Source: Spirogloea muscicola (Eukaryota; Streptophyta; Zygnematophyceae; Spirogloeales; Spirogloeaceae). Taken from it: a stretch of 19,128 nt of DNA. The stretch spans positions 1-19,128 of the forward strand of contig WELB01000461.1 in NCBI GenBank assembly GCA_009602725.1, written 5' to 3'. The notes under the pieces were generated by a model. It did not search any database, had not been told where the DNA came from, and saw nothing but the letters and a program-made list of their open reading frames with translations. The position numbers were made by a program, and so were the translations under genes. Position 1 is the stretch's first letter. Each line of letters begins with the position of its first letter. Shown in pieces: positions 9,355 to 16,721 of the stretch.

Positions 9355-9599
9355 GATGGCCCACCCGAACCAGCCCGTCCGGCCGTGGGCGGGGGCGTGC
9401 GCACAAGGTACGGAGCCCAAGACCACGAACCGTTCTCAGCTACAAAGGGTGTATCAAAGTCACCGGCACCCTTCGACCCTCCCAAATGGTAGATACGATA
9501 CGACCATGCAAGCTTACCGGTGCACTTTGCACGCCAAACGGAGCGAACGTTACACGGTGGGCAGAAAGTATGGCATCATTCCGTTTTCAGTGATTGTCC

Positions 9600-10751
9600 C
9601 GCCCTGGAATGATATCTGTATCGGATCCGGATCCAGTGAGGCCATATTGCAGGGGGCTCAGGCGGCTGCCTTGTGCAATGCAGGAATTCAAGCCGCAGAC
9701 GTGCGCCCCTCTCGTGGCGTCTCTCGGCAACCCACCTCCAACCTCTCTGAGCTGTACGTGCGTATGCGTGACGGTACTGGTTCTCGACTGCAATGCCTTG
9801 TGCACAGGAATGATGCAGGAGTTGCAAGCGACGGCCTACAGTGGTCATCTAGGTGAGGGAAAGACCACGAAGCCCGCAAGCCGCTTGTTCTGGTGGCTGG
9901 GTCGTTCGGCCCAAGTACACTCCTTTGTACGGAGTCGCTACGTGTCAGCGTAGTAAGGCCAACTCTGTGAAGTTTGCCGGCTTACTCGAGCCTTTTACAA
10001 TTCCTCAGCAGACTTGGGCAGATGTGAGTGTTGACTTCATCACCACCTGCCCAGTACGTGTAAAGGCTTCAACGCATCGTTGTCTTTATGAACCATGCTT
10101 TACAAATGTGTATCTTGCTTTTACGACCACCTGTCTATCTGCAGACGGATACTTGGTCTTGTGGACCGATTATGGAGATGCATGGAGATCTCCCCGCGCG
10201 GGTTGTCTCCGAAGATGACCCCCGCTTTTACAAGACACTTCTGAATAGAAGTATGCAGGCTCATTGGCAGGAAGTAATCCATGTCCACAGCTTTCCAACC
10301 CCCAAACTAACAGTCAAACTGAGTTGATAATTGGGTCTTGGAGGACATGCTACAGCATTCTGTGACCCTAGTCACACTGACTGGGCTGAGTACCTTGCAC
10401 CGGCATAATACCGTGAACAACGCCTGGCATACTCCCACCGGGATACACCCTTCTCCCTCCATTCTGGTCGGCATACCCGAGTATCGTCACAGGTGGGGAG
10501 ACCCGGAGCGCGTTCTGGCCGCCACAGCTTCTATTGGAAACCTCCTGAAAGCTCAGCAGGGGGCCCGGCATTTCGTGGCAATTGCCCAGCAGCGGCAAAA
10601 GGTGTATGCTGACCAACGTCGAAGTGATGTGTCTTTCTAACATGGGTGCTCAAGTGCTACTAAGTACGAAGCATCTTCCCTTGCGGGCAGTGGCTACACC
10701 GCAAGCGCTTTACTCAAGTGGGTTGGACCATTCCCTGTGCTGCGCCTTGTT
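9600..10751 (+). pseudogene. Ty3/gypsy pol remnant: integrase
   Basis: In order along the plus strand: a pre-integrase segment (NLSELYVRMRDG, about 9738); an H2C2-type zinc-binding stretch (MMQELQATAYSGHLGEGKT, 9811-9867, then LFWWLGRSAQVHSFVRS); the downstream cysteine partner region (CQRSKANS, about 9947); and GLLEPFTIPQQTWADVSVDFIT (about 9982-10047), which carries the first catalytic aspartate. VSEDDPRF (about 10208) follows, where the second catalytic residue has become glutamate, then a damaged QTE motif (about 10309) and QRQKVYADQRRSDV (about 10585). The end is LLKWVGPFPVLRLV (10713-10750). Several frameshifts and stops are scattered through it. The frame ends exactly at the LTR E terminus. 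The 5' part (gag, protease, RT) is missing, and the left border is the LTR C terminus at 9554. Confidence 0.9.
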
Positions 10752-11674
10752 TGTAACGTTTCCGCCGTTTGAGGGTGCCAACGGCGCGCGATACTCTTGC
10801 ATGAGCGTAGCTTATCTACCGTTTGGAGTCCCAAACGGTGCGGGTAGCTTGGCTGCACTCTGTGTAGCTGAGTACGGTTCGAGGGTCCCGGGCTCCGTAC
10901 CCTGTCGGCACGCCTCGGGCTCACGCCCTGCAGGCCGGCCGGGTGGGTCAGCTCTCCCTCAGGCCGGCGCCCCGCAGGCCGACCGGATCGACCAGCTCTC
11001 TCGGCCTTATGGCTGCATGGCCTCGGTCCTGTGTCCGCATGGCCTCAGTCCCTTGGCCCCGTGAGCCAGGCTATTGGCCTGGCGCGCCACCTTCTTGGCG
11101 CTAGTCCTTTGGACTCGTGCTGTGCAGCGCGCCAGTCCCTTGGACTCGCGCGCCGGCCTCTTGGCGCTAGTCCTTTGGACTCGCGCTACAGGCCTCTGGC
11201 CCTGTGTGCCAGCCTGTTGTATTTGTCGTGTCCCCTTGTCAGGCCCGCCCCTCCGGGGGAGGGCCCTGGGGGCGACCCTCGTCATACCCTCAGGGGAAGG
11301 ATTGCAGGAGAATCGCTATAAGTAGTGGCCCTTGGCCAGACTCCTCAGTCGGACCAACGCCCGAGAGAGACACAGCCCTGCTGCTGCCGAGCCAGCCCCG
11401 CTGCTGCCTGCTGCTGCCGCCGCCGCCACAGCTCTGCTGTTGCCGTCTGCTGCCAGCCCGTCGCCGCAGCTCATCACTGCGGGCCCTGCCGGCTCTCCGT
11501 AAGTCTGTTGGTAGAGTCACCGCCCTAGGGTGGTGCCTCAGGGTAAGACTTCCGCTGCGCTCTGTGCGCGTGTGTGCGTTGGCGTTCTCCTGTATGAGGG
11601 TTGTCTCCAAATACCCTATGCTCCAAACCAGGACATTCTGACTTCAACTGTGTGATTAGAGCAGAGATGTCACA
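10752..11674 (+). mobile_element. LTR E, best-preserved plus-strand LTR
   Basis: It starts TGTAACGTTTCC at 10752 and ends TGTCACA at 11674, 923 bp in all. The U3 (10752-11316) contains inverted-repeat-rich blocks such as ctaccgtttggagtcccaaacggt (hairpin) and reiterated ggcgc-ctagtcctttggactcg words. A TATA box ctataagtag lies at 11316-11325. Transcription should start about 30 bp downstream near tcagtcggac. There follow a CTG/CCG-rich transcribed stretch (11390-11450), a GTAAGT donor-like site (11499-11504) and a U5. A primer-binding site follows directly, so it is a 5' LTR whose downstream element is truncated. It abuts the pol pseudogene without a visible target duplication. Confidence 0.9.
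11316..11325 (+). promoter_or_regulatory. TATA box of LTR E
   Basis: ctataagtag at 11316-11325 is preserved at the same place in LTR D (8990-8999) and nearly so in LTR A (minus strand 922-929, cttataag). The conserved tcagtcgga about 25-30 bp downstream is the likely start region for RNA polymerase II. In B, C, F and G the box is mutated. Confidence 0.8.
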
Positions 11675-11675
11675 G

Positions 11676-11687
11676 TGGTATCAAAGG
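11676..11687 (+). other. Primer-binding site for minus-strand DNA synthesis
   Basis: tggtatcaaagg lies one base after the LTR E terminus. It closely resembles the initiator-methionine tRNA primer-binding site typical of plant LTR retrotransposons, which begins TGGTATCA. Degenerate equivalents follow LTR A and LTR C on the minus strand. Confidence 0.8.
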
Positions 11688-11944
11688 TGTTCTTGCATCT
11701 AGCCAGCCAAGTAAAAGGTTGTATTTTACTGCTGATAGTGCATGGATCCCTCTGTATGCTGGACTAATTTTTATATTTCGAGTGAAATTTTCCAGCGTAG
11801 ACGTGGACCTGTCATCGGCGAAGCGGCACGTGTGCCACCCTGCTGCCGTAGACCGCTGCCGCGCGGCTCGTTAATGGCTCGCTGTGAATACCTCGTCACC
11901 GAGTGTCGTGCCTTCGAGGTGGATATAATCTCATTGACAATGAT
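11688..11944 (+). other. Leader of the LTR E element, followed by an LTR-like fragment
   Basis: 11688-11837 aligns with the leaders of LTR C and LTR A. From about 11838 the sequence (ctgctgccgtagaccgctgccgcgcggctcgt) instead resembles the transcribed part of LTR F (1562-1610), so the element is broken and joined to an LTR fragment. No gag frame follows. The retroelement fragment at 11945 ends the region. Confidence 0.6.
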
Positions 11945-12633
11945 GAAGTGAATGAAAATTGGCTCTCCCAGAGGGGGCAAGGATCCGAAGGGTCCAAAAG
12001 CGCTTCCAGAGCTCGTCCGGTAGGATAGTGAGCCAGTAACCTCTAGAGAGGAGCCGCAAAACAGAAATACTAGCAGCCGGAAAGCTTATCCCCCGAATGC
12101 CAGAGGCTGCAGCTGAAGCACGGCCAGCACGCAGATCGCAGCAAGGCGTGGGCCATGGATCGCTGGAGACATATGCATAGGCGCACACGAAAGACCTGAG
12201 CTAGCTAGCCAGCGGCGTGGAAGTCGGCCTGCTCACCTCGCCTGCAGTACACAGCGCGTCGTGCAAGCTGGGCAAGAGGTCGAGCCACTGTGACCCGAAA
12301 GCCCCGTGCACATGAACGGGCAGGGGGACGAATTCGTCCGCTGCTGGGTGGTCCGCAAACTTCGCCGCTTTGCCGCGAGCGGCGGTCGCCGCTGCATATT
12401 CAACCCTCGAGGCAGAAAGCCCCGGATTGGTACGGTCCACCAAATATGTGATGACCACGTCGGCGATTACGCGCAGGCCGCCCCGCGGCATGGTGGTCGA
12501 CCCACCAGGTCGACCCGTCGAGTATGGGTCCATCCGCTTTCTGCAGGATGCGCATGATGGACGTGTTCTCTAGCGCCACGATGTAACAAGCCTCCTGGAA
12601 GATGCCAAAGATGGCACATGCATAAGCAAGCAC
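11945..12633 (-). mobile_element. Non-LTR retroelement fragment R1: C-terminal ORF and 3' end
   Basis: The minus strand encodes AIFGIFQEACYIVALEN (about 12612-12560), then in a shifted frame GLRVIADVVIT, TNPGLSASRVEYAAATAARG, KFADHPAADEFVPLPVHVHG and AFGSQWLDLLPSL (12485-12250). The pattern (internal hydrophobic strands, an alanine-rich helix with K-FAD, then FVPL-V--HGAFG) is that of the R2-type restriction-like endonuclease C-terminus found after an RT in many algal, plant and protist non-LTR elements. A 3' UTR follows to about 11945 (gctctcccagaggggg), including the block shared by all copies at 12105-12160. No RT core is present. One frameshift near 12520 disables it. Confidence 0.75.
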
Positions 12634-12679
12634 ATAGACAGATGTACATCACCTGCTGCTAATTTGACCCGCTCAGAAA

Positions 12680-13216
12680 TCACGAAGATAAGTGGCTCTC
12701 CCACAGGGGGCACGTGTGTGAAGAGCCAGCCCGATAAAAGTTGACAATATCCGAAAGAGGGACCAAAAGTGCTGTCTCAGAGCTTGGATAGGTGGATCAC
12801 TTAATAATAATTCGAAAGTGAGGAGCCGCACCTTCGAAGGACTAGCAGCCAGAAAGCAATCCCCCTGACCATGACGATAGCCAGAGGCTGCAGCTAGAGC
12901 ACGGCCAGCACGCAGGTGCAAGGCGTGGGCCATGACCGCTGAGGGAGATGGAGAGGAGCACACAATAGACCTGAGCTAGCGAGCCAGCGGCGCTCAAGTC
13001 AGCCTGCTCGCCTCGCCTGCAGGACACAGCGCACCGAAGCGTGGCCAACAGGTCGAGCCACTTGGATCCGAAAGCCCCGTGCTTATCCACGGCCAAGGGT
13101 ACGAACTCGTCCCCCCTGCCGGTTAGGTCTGCGTAAGTTGTCGCCTCGCAAAGAAGAAAGAATGTGGCTCCGAATGGGTGCAAGGGCTGTGTTACCGTAA
13201 CCGCTCGGCTCAACAC
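12680..13216 (-). mobile_element. Non-LTR retroelement fragment R2: end of ORF and 3' end
   Basis: Minus-strand residues from 13216 read AVTVTQPLHPFGAT, then TYADLTGRGDEFVPLAVDKHGAFGSKWLDLLATL, equivalent to TNPGLSAS...FVPLPVHVHGAFGSQWLDLLPSL in R1. The 3' UTR contains the shared block (12885-12935), ccaaaagtgctgtctcagagc and the terminal gctctcccacaggggg...gagccagccc at about 12692-12725. It is tandem with R1 in the same orientation and head-to-head with R3. Its ORF part is an uninterrupted frame but only the last part of the protein. Confidence 0.75.
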
Positions 13217-13800
13217 GAGGTACTCGCCGAGCTCCCAGCCCTTGTCGCGAGCGTGGTTCCCTTTCCCAGGTGGCCCACTTCACTGACTTGCGGGCGCAGG
13301 CGCGTTACATGGCGGAGGTCGACAAGGCGGCTTTCACTGCCACGCGGCAGCTCCTCCTTACGACAGACGTGCTGTGCATGCCCGGCTGCGATCGGCATCC
13401 TCCCATGTCGTGGCAGCCTGGCTCTCCGCGCTGACACTCTACGACGCACTCGGACGAGCTCTACCGCACGGCAATCCATCGCCTGCTGGATCTCCCCCCG
13501 CCCTGTCTGCTAGGCGTGCTGTAGTGCGAGTGCGGGGAACGGTCGGTGGACCCGGCAGAGCTGGCGGCGCATGTCCTCCGCTGCGCTACTGGAGGTGAAC
13601 GCACGGCGGCCCACGACCTCCTCAGAGATGCCATGTTCGGCATTTTCCTGGAGACGGGGTACACTGTCGCTGTGGATAGATAATTATGCCCATCCTACAG
13701 AAGGTGGATGGACTGCACACTCGCCGAATCGACTTGGTGGCCACCAGGCTGGGCGACGGCTGCGCATCATTGCAGATGTGGTCACCACTGATGCGGTGAA
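13217..13800 (+). mobile_element. Non-LTR retroelement fragment R3: zinc-finger region, cut at 13800 by viral DNA
   Basis: The plus strand encodes AHFTDLRAQARYMAEVD (about 13266-13316). After two stops it continues DELYRTAIHRLLDLPPP and, after one more, CECGERSVDPAELAAHVLRC and GGERTAAHDLLRDAMFG (about 13526-13640). The C-x-C...H-x3-C arrangement followed by GG-R--H-LLRD is typical of the zinc finger after the RT domain in R2-like elements. After FLETGYTV the frame shifts, then GRRLRIIADVVTTDAV runs up to 13800. It lines up with R1, whose ORF then continues with DRTNPGLS, whereas here viral sequence begins at 13801. The continuation is found again as R4 at 17555. Confidence 0.78.
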
Positions 13801-14188
13801 CTGCCTATTGAGAAGGACGAGGTCGCCATCTATTACCTCTCTCTTAAATGTCATGCCAATCACCACGTGCCTCGGAGACACCACCTCTTTGTAGTTCATC
13901 CACCAAAGCCTGCTTCTATGTGCAAGCTCTAAGTGCCCTCACATTGCAGCTGTTGCAGCACACTCCTATTGCTATGCTGTGGCATACGGATGCCACAGCC
14001 TTCGGGATGTATACCTCATCAAGCATAAGGCTTGGGTCTGGAAACATCACCGCCCTAGCCGATAGTTCGACGCTCTTGCCGCTAATTTTATTGCGAAATA
14101 TGCCGCCCATATCCGATACTAGCTTTATAATCCCGTCGCTTTTTCGGAGTGTTTCCAAGTACTGCATAAGATAGTCGGAGCTTGCTCT
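13801..14188 (-). pseudogene. RPB1: NCLDV-like DNA-directed RNA polymerase largest subunit (RPB1), internal fragment
   Basis: The protein is the largest subunit of the multisubunit RNA polymerase that giant viruses use for their own transcription. On the minus strand, 14173-14100 reads LETLRKSDGIIKLVSDMGG, and 14098-14012 reads FRNKISGKSVELSAR...PDPSLMLDEV, the conserved block shortly before the active site. After a frameshift near 13910 the segment continues RHVVIGMTFKR and DGDLVLLNRQ (13830-13801). The fragment ends there, just before the catalytic metal-binding aspartate triad, so the active site is absent. It covers about 130 of the roughly 1,400 or more residues usual for the family. It abuts retroelement R3 on one side and DNA polymerase on the other. 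Assignment to RPB1 is strong; the viral lineage cannot be set by eye. Host RPB1 is less likely given the viral neighbours. Confidence 0.82.
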
Positions 14189-14905
14189 TGTGCTATTCAA
14201 CAAGGTAGACATGTGGATAGATGCATGTAAGGTTGCTAAAAGTACGAGGTGTGGCATGGTGGAGATATACAGAAGAGGGGAGCAGATGAAGGTCGTGTCG
14301 CAGTGCGTAGAGGAGTGCATAGACCGTGGCATAGTGCTGCAGTCTGTTAAAGCATCCTCGCGGTACAACATTGAGGGAGCAAATATTATAGAGCCTGTTA
14401 AGGCCGTGTATCGACACTGTACCCTCATTGATTTCCAGTCACTGTATCCGTCTATAATCGTAGCCTTTAGTATATGGCCGTCAACGTATGTTAGAGATGA
14501 CACAGGCGCCTGTGTGGCGGTCAGCAGGAGGGAGTATGGGACGGTAAAAGACCATCTCTTTAGGAGCGATAAGACAGGCCTATCCCCTGGTATTGTCAGG
14601 AGGCTGCTGCAAGAGAGGAAGTCAGTCAAGAAGGCAATGGTTTTGCACGACAGTCTTCCACGACTTATACAGTGCTGAATAGGAGGCAAAAAGCACTCAA
14701 AGTGTGCGCCAAGTATGTGTACGGGACAATGGGCTTCAAGAATAGCAGGTACTTTGGGCATGTAGGGTGCGCAGAATCAGTCACAGCTATGGGGAGGGTC
14801 ATGTTAAAAGAGCTCGTAGCACACATAGAGCGAAGGGACCTGAAGGTCATATACGGTGACACGGACTCTTGCATTATATCTTCTAAGTGCGCCACAAGAG
14901 CGGGT
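14178..14905 (+). pseudogene. polB: NCLDV-like family B DNA polymerase, palm/fingers fragment with a frameshift
   Basis: The protein is the replicative DNA polymerase of large DNA viruses. The first frame (14190-14678) carries the start of the polymerase domain (LFNKVDMWIDAC, RRGEQMKVVSQ). It includes motif A, DFQSLYPSII (14430-14459), holding the first catalytic aspartate, and the fingers helix (LLQERKSVKKAM). A frameshift between about 14640 and 14672 moves the frame to 14672-14905, with motif B (KVCAKYVYG, 14699-14725) and motif C, YGDTDS (14852-14869), holding the other catalytic aspartates. Motif B is damaged: its normally invariant asparagine is lysine. The exonuclease domain and thumb are missing, leaving about 240 of roughly 1,000 residues. 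Sequence after about 14905 no longer matches. No intron boundaries are seen. The RPB1 fragment joins at about 14178-14190 in the opposite orientation. Confidence 0.93.
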
Positions 14906-14929
14906 ATTACACATGGCACAAAGTGCATT

Positions 14930-15519
14930 GTGAAGAGACCACAGATGTGCTGCCTCCACCCATGGCACTGGGGTTTGGGAGAGGAGAGGATGTCCTCTAG
15001 GAGAGAGAGGATGTCCTCTAGCAGAGAGAGGACGTCCTTTAGGAGCCTAGACCTGGTGTGCACGAACTTTATGTGGGATGCTACTTGATCGGCTCCCTCA
15101 GATTGCAGGTACTCTATTAGCTCCTTTGTTGAGAAGTTCCAGAGGTACCCATCTGATGAGCACTCTATGCATACACCACTTATAAAGCACCACAGCCTTC
15201 TCATGCAGGTGACAACGCTATCGCAAAGCATGCCGTATACAAGGTCACATTTGGAGTACTCTATCTCTGACTTGGAGACCGTAAGTAAGAGTATACGGCT
15301 GAGCTTAGCGATGCTATCCTTGTATTTGTAGACCATGTACATGTATTTATTATACCTCGTCATCTCCGAGGTAAGGTTAATAATCGTGTGGTCTGCTGGG
15401 ACCAGACCCTTGTCTTCTGGGAACACAGTGCTGAACTCTCTCTCATTGCCTCTCGTTAATGAAGGACCTGAGCTTATCGATTGTAATGCACTTCGTTGCG
15501 AAGGTACACTGTCAACAGT
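14930..15519 (-). pseudogene. Unidentified minus-strand coding fragment, probably viral
   Basis: The minus strand is open from 15555 down past 14905 (its last part is merely the antisense of DNA polymerase). The stretch encoding EFSTVFPEDKGLVPADHTI, TSEMTRYNKYMYMVYKYKD, CMRRLWCFISGVCIECSSDG and LWNFSTKELIEYLQSEG has natural protein composition, unlike the opposite strand, which is full of stops. An alternative minus-strand frame at 15510-15455 (ATKCITIDKLRSFINERQ) may be the true upstream part, implying another frameshift. I do not recognise the family. Its neighbours on both sides are NCLDV core genes, so a viral origin is inferred. The end near 14984-15046 contains a 21-bp tandem repeat. 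Confidence 0.55.
14984..15046. repeat. 21-bp tandem repeat, three copies
   Basis: gagaggatgtcctctaggaga starts at 14984, 15005 and 15026 with few changes. Each unit contains the palindrome aggatgtcct/aggacgtcct. On the minus strand it would encode a repeated heptad (LLEDILS), which could extend a coiled coil if translated. Confidence 0.9.
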
Positions 15520-15745
15520 GATATTTGTAGTCTTGTATACAACAGATGAGAACATGCCCCTCTTTATGCATCACTTCTTCACAATGATCGCATCCTCCTG
15601 GTTGTATCCGATAATAAGCATAGTACACGAGACAAGATTCACGCCATTGGGGTCGCTGTTGTAACCAATCTCTCTCCCTTTCATAGTTGAGACGAGGGGT
15701 TTTTGCAGCATAGTGCATGCCTTCTCGTACCAGCCATAGATAGGC
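15520..15745 (-). pseudogene. RPB2: NCLDV-like DNA-directed RNA polymerase second-largest subunit (RPB2), internal fragment
   Basis: This is the catalytic partner of RPB1 in the viral RNA polymerase. On the minus strand, YEKACTMLQKPLVST (15729-15685) is followed by GREIGYNSDPNGVNLVS and by GYNQEDAIIVKK (15609-15574), the hallmark block of the subunit that contacts the nucleotide and primer end. A single in-frame TGA (15573-15571) follows, then the same frame continues CIKRGMFSSVVYKTT to about 15520, so the stop is a simple point lesion. Only about 75 of roughly 1,100 residues remain. Upstream is a low-complexity tandem repeat (15757-15847); downstream is an unidentified minus-strand fragment. 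Orientation matches RPB1, but DNA polymerase separates them, so this is not an intact operon-like order. Confidence 0.87.
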
Positions 15746-15756
15746 CACTTGTCGAG

Positions 15757-15847
15757 CTGTTCGATCGGCCTCAACTGTTTGCTTGGCCGTCTCGGCTGTT
15801 CGATCGGCCTCAGCTGTTCGCTCGGCCTCGGCCGTTTGCTCGGCAAC
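15757..15847. repeat. 18/21-bp tandem repeat, about five units
   Basis: Units of the type ctgttcgatcggcctcaa / ctgtttgcttggccgtctcgg repeat from 15757 to 15847. On the minus strand one frame gives AEADRTAE-like repeats (charged, helix-forming) and another gives RPIEQ-like repeats. The latter is in frame with the RPB2 fragment. It probably marks the border between viral pieces or a low-complexity linker. Confidence 0.85.
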
Positions 15848-16439
15848 TTGTAAAGCGGCAGCTTGCAAGCCCATGGCGCTAACTTACCCCTGCTTATGTG
15901 GAGAGACTGCTTCATCATAGACGAGGCAAAGGCACAAAGATTCTAGAGGACAATCGAGCGTGCATATGCCTGAAGTAGATAGCGCTGCCCGATCTTGGTG
16001 AAATCCTGGACGGGGAATCCACTGCTTGTTTTCCCCGGCGGTCCTGCATCTCCATCTGAATCCGCATATTCTCCCCGCGCTGGGAGGTATGATGAGCTTG
16101 CAATCGGTCCTCAACCCTTTTGGGAGTAGTCTACTGGCTCAAGCAGAGGATGGTGTGGAAGAAGACATCTGAGAATGCGGTTAAGTCGCTTGGCGGCGCA
16201 GCTCGTGCGGACCCAAAGAGGGTCTCGACGGTCATACTTGAAAACCCGAACAAGAGCGCTGGGAGTGGTCCACGGTAGGCCGCTCGCAGACCCTTAGGGC
16301 CAACAAAGCTCAGATCAAAGCTGGTCAAATATGTGCTCATTGTAGCCCTTGTGTGCTGAGCTTGCAATCGGTCCTAAGCCCTTCTGGGAGGAGGCACGGA
16401 ACAAACTGACGTCACGCCGTCTTCCTTCACAATATATGT
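15848..16439. other. Unassigned part of the foreign block, with a 37-bp direct repeat pair
   Basis: No recognisable family. Minus-strand frames 16114-15884, 16103-15915 and 16367-16131 are open but unidentified. A 37-bp direct repeat flanks the middle: 16090-16126 and 16354-16390 share gagcttgcaatcggtcct and then ccctt-tgggag, about 33 of 37 bases identical. Because retroelement sequence brackets the whole 13801-17550 block, this part is probably also of viral or captured origin. Confidence 0.5.
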
Positions 16440-16688
16440 GTGGGACGTCACCTATGTAATGAGCCTCTAGAGCATCTGAGCTCTTACAGGAGCTTTAAGA
16501 GGACTTATAAAATAGACGGCCTGGTATTCGTTGACAATAAAAATATGTACACACAGCAAGGAGCAGTGAAGTGGAAAGAGCATAGCACCGTATGTCTGTA
16601 TGTCAATGGGATTCAAGGCTTAACATCAGACAACTGCCAAGTAGACGTTAAGCTTGAGAAAGAGCTTGGCCGCGGCATTTTTCATTGA
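16440..16688 (+). pseudogene. NCLDV-like mRNA capping enzyme, guanylyltransferase C-terminal part
   Basis: The guanylyltransferase transfers GMP to the 5' end of viral mRNA. Residues YKIDGLVFVDN (16506-16538) carry nucleotidyltransferase motif IV (DGLVF, 16515-16529). AVKWKEHSTVCLYV (16563-16604) carries motif V (KWK, 16569-16577). An OB-fold-like tail follows. The lysine that forms the GMP adduct (motif I) lies upstream and is absent. The frame stops at TGA 16686-16688 inside an AT-rich, low-complexity stretch (16683-16742). After a second stop (TAG, 16719-16721) the same frame continues into the methyltransferase domain. That order, guanylyltransferase then N7-methyltransferase in one protein, is the usual one in large DNA virus capping enzymes. 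Confidence 0.82.
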
Positions 16689-16721
16689 TTCATTGATTTT
16701 ATTTATTTTATCTATATATAG

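Larger units (their letters stand above)
6872..9554 (-). mobile_element. LTR C, minus-strand 5' LTR split by two later LTR insertions
   Basis: Three segments make one LTR on the minus strand: 9554-9360 (starting TGTAACG), 8437-7985 and 6973-6872. The first two join seamlessly in the U3 at GGGTGGGCC/CCAGCTCTC when the plus-strand LTR D and one copy of its target duplication are removed. The second and third flank LTR B and continue the U5. TATA-equivalent sequence is degraded (cgctatcagaac, minus strand near 8262). A leader and primer-binding site follow at 6871, so this is a 5' LTR, probably of the element whose pol remnants lie at 3440-2122. Confidence 0.8.

Noticed and set aside
13848-14174. 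Plus-strand open frame upstream of and in frame with DNA polymerase, possibly its exonuclease region
   Set aside because: The minus strand of the same stretch carries clear RPB1 blocks (SGKSVELSAR, PDPSLMLDEV). The plus-strand peptide is serine/leucine-rich with no exonuclease motif.
13916-14761. Open minus-strand frame of 281 codons
   Set aside because: Only its last third (below about 14188) resembles a protein (RPB1). The rest is antisense to the DNA polymerase motifs, which are unambiguous on the plus strand.
14665-14905. Minus-strand continuation of the unknown frame through the polymerase region
   Set aside because: The plus strand has motifs B and C here, so the minus-strand reading is a shadow.
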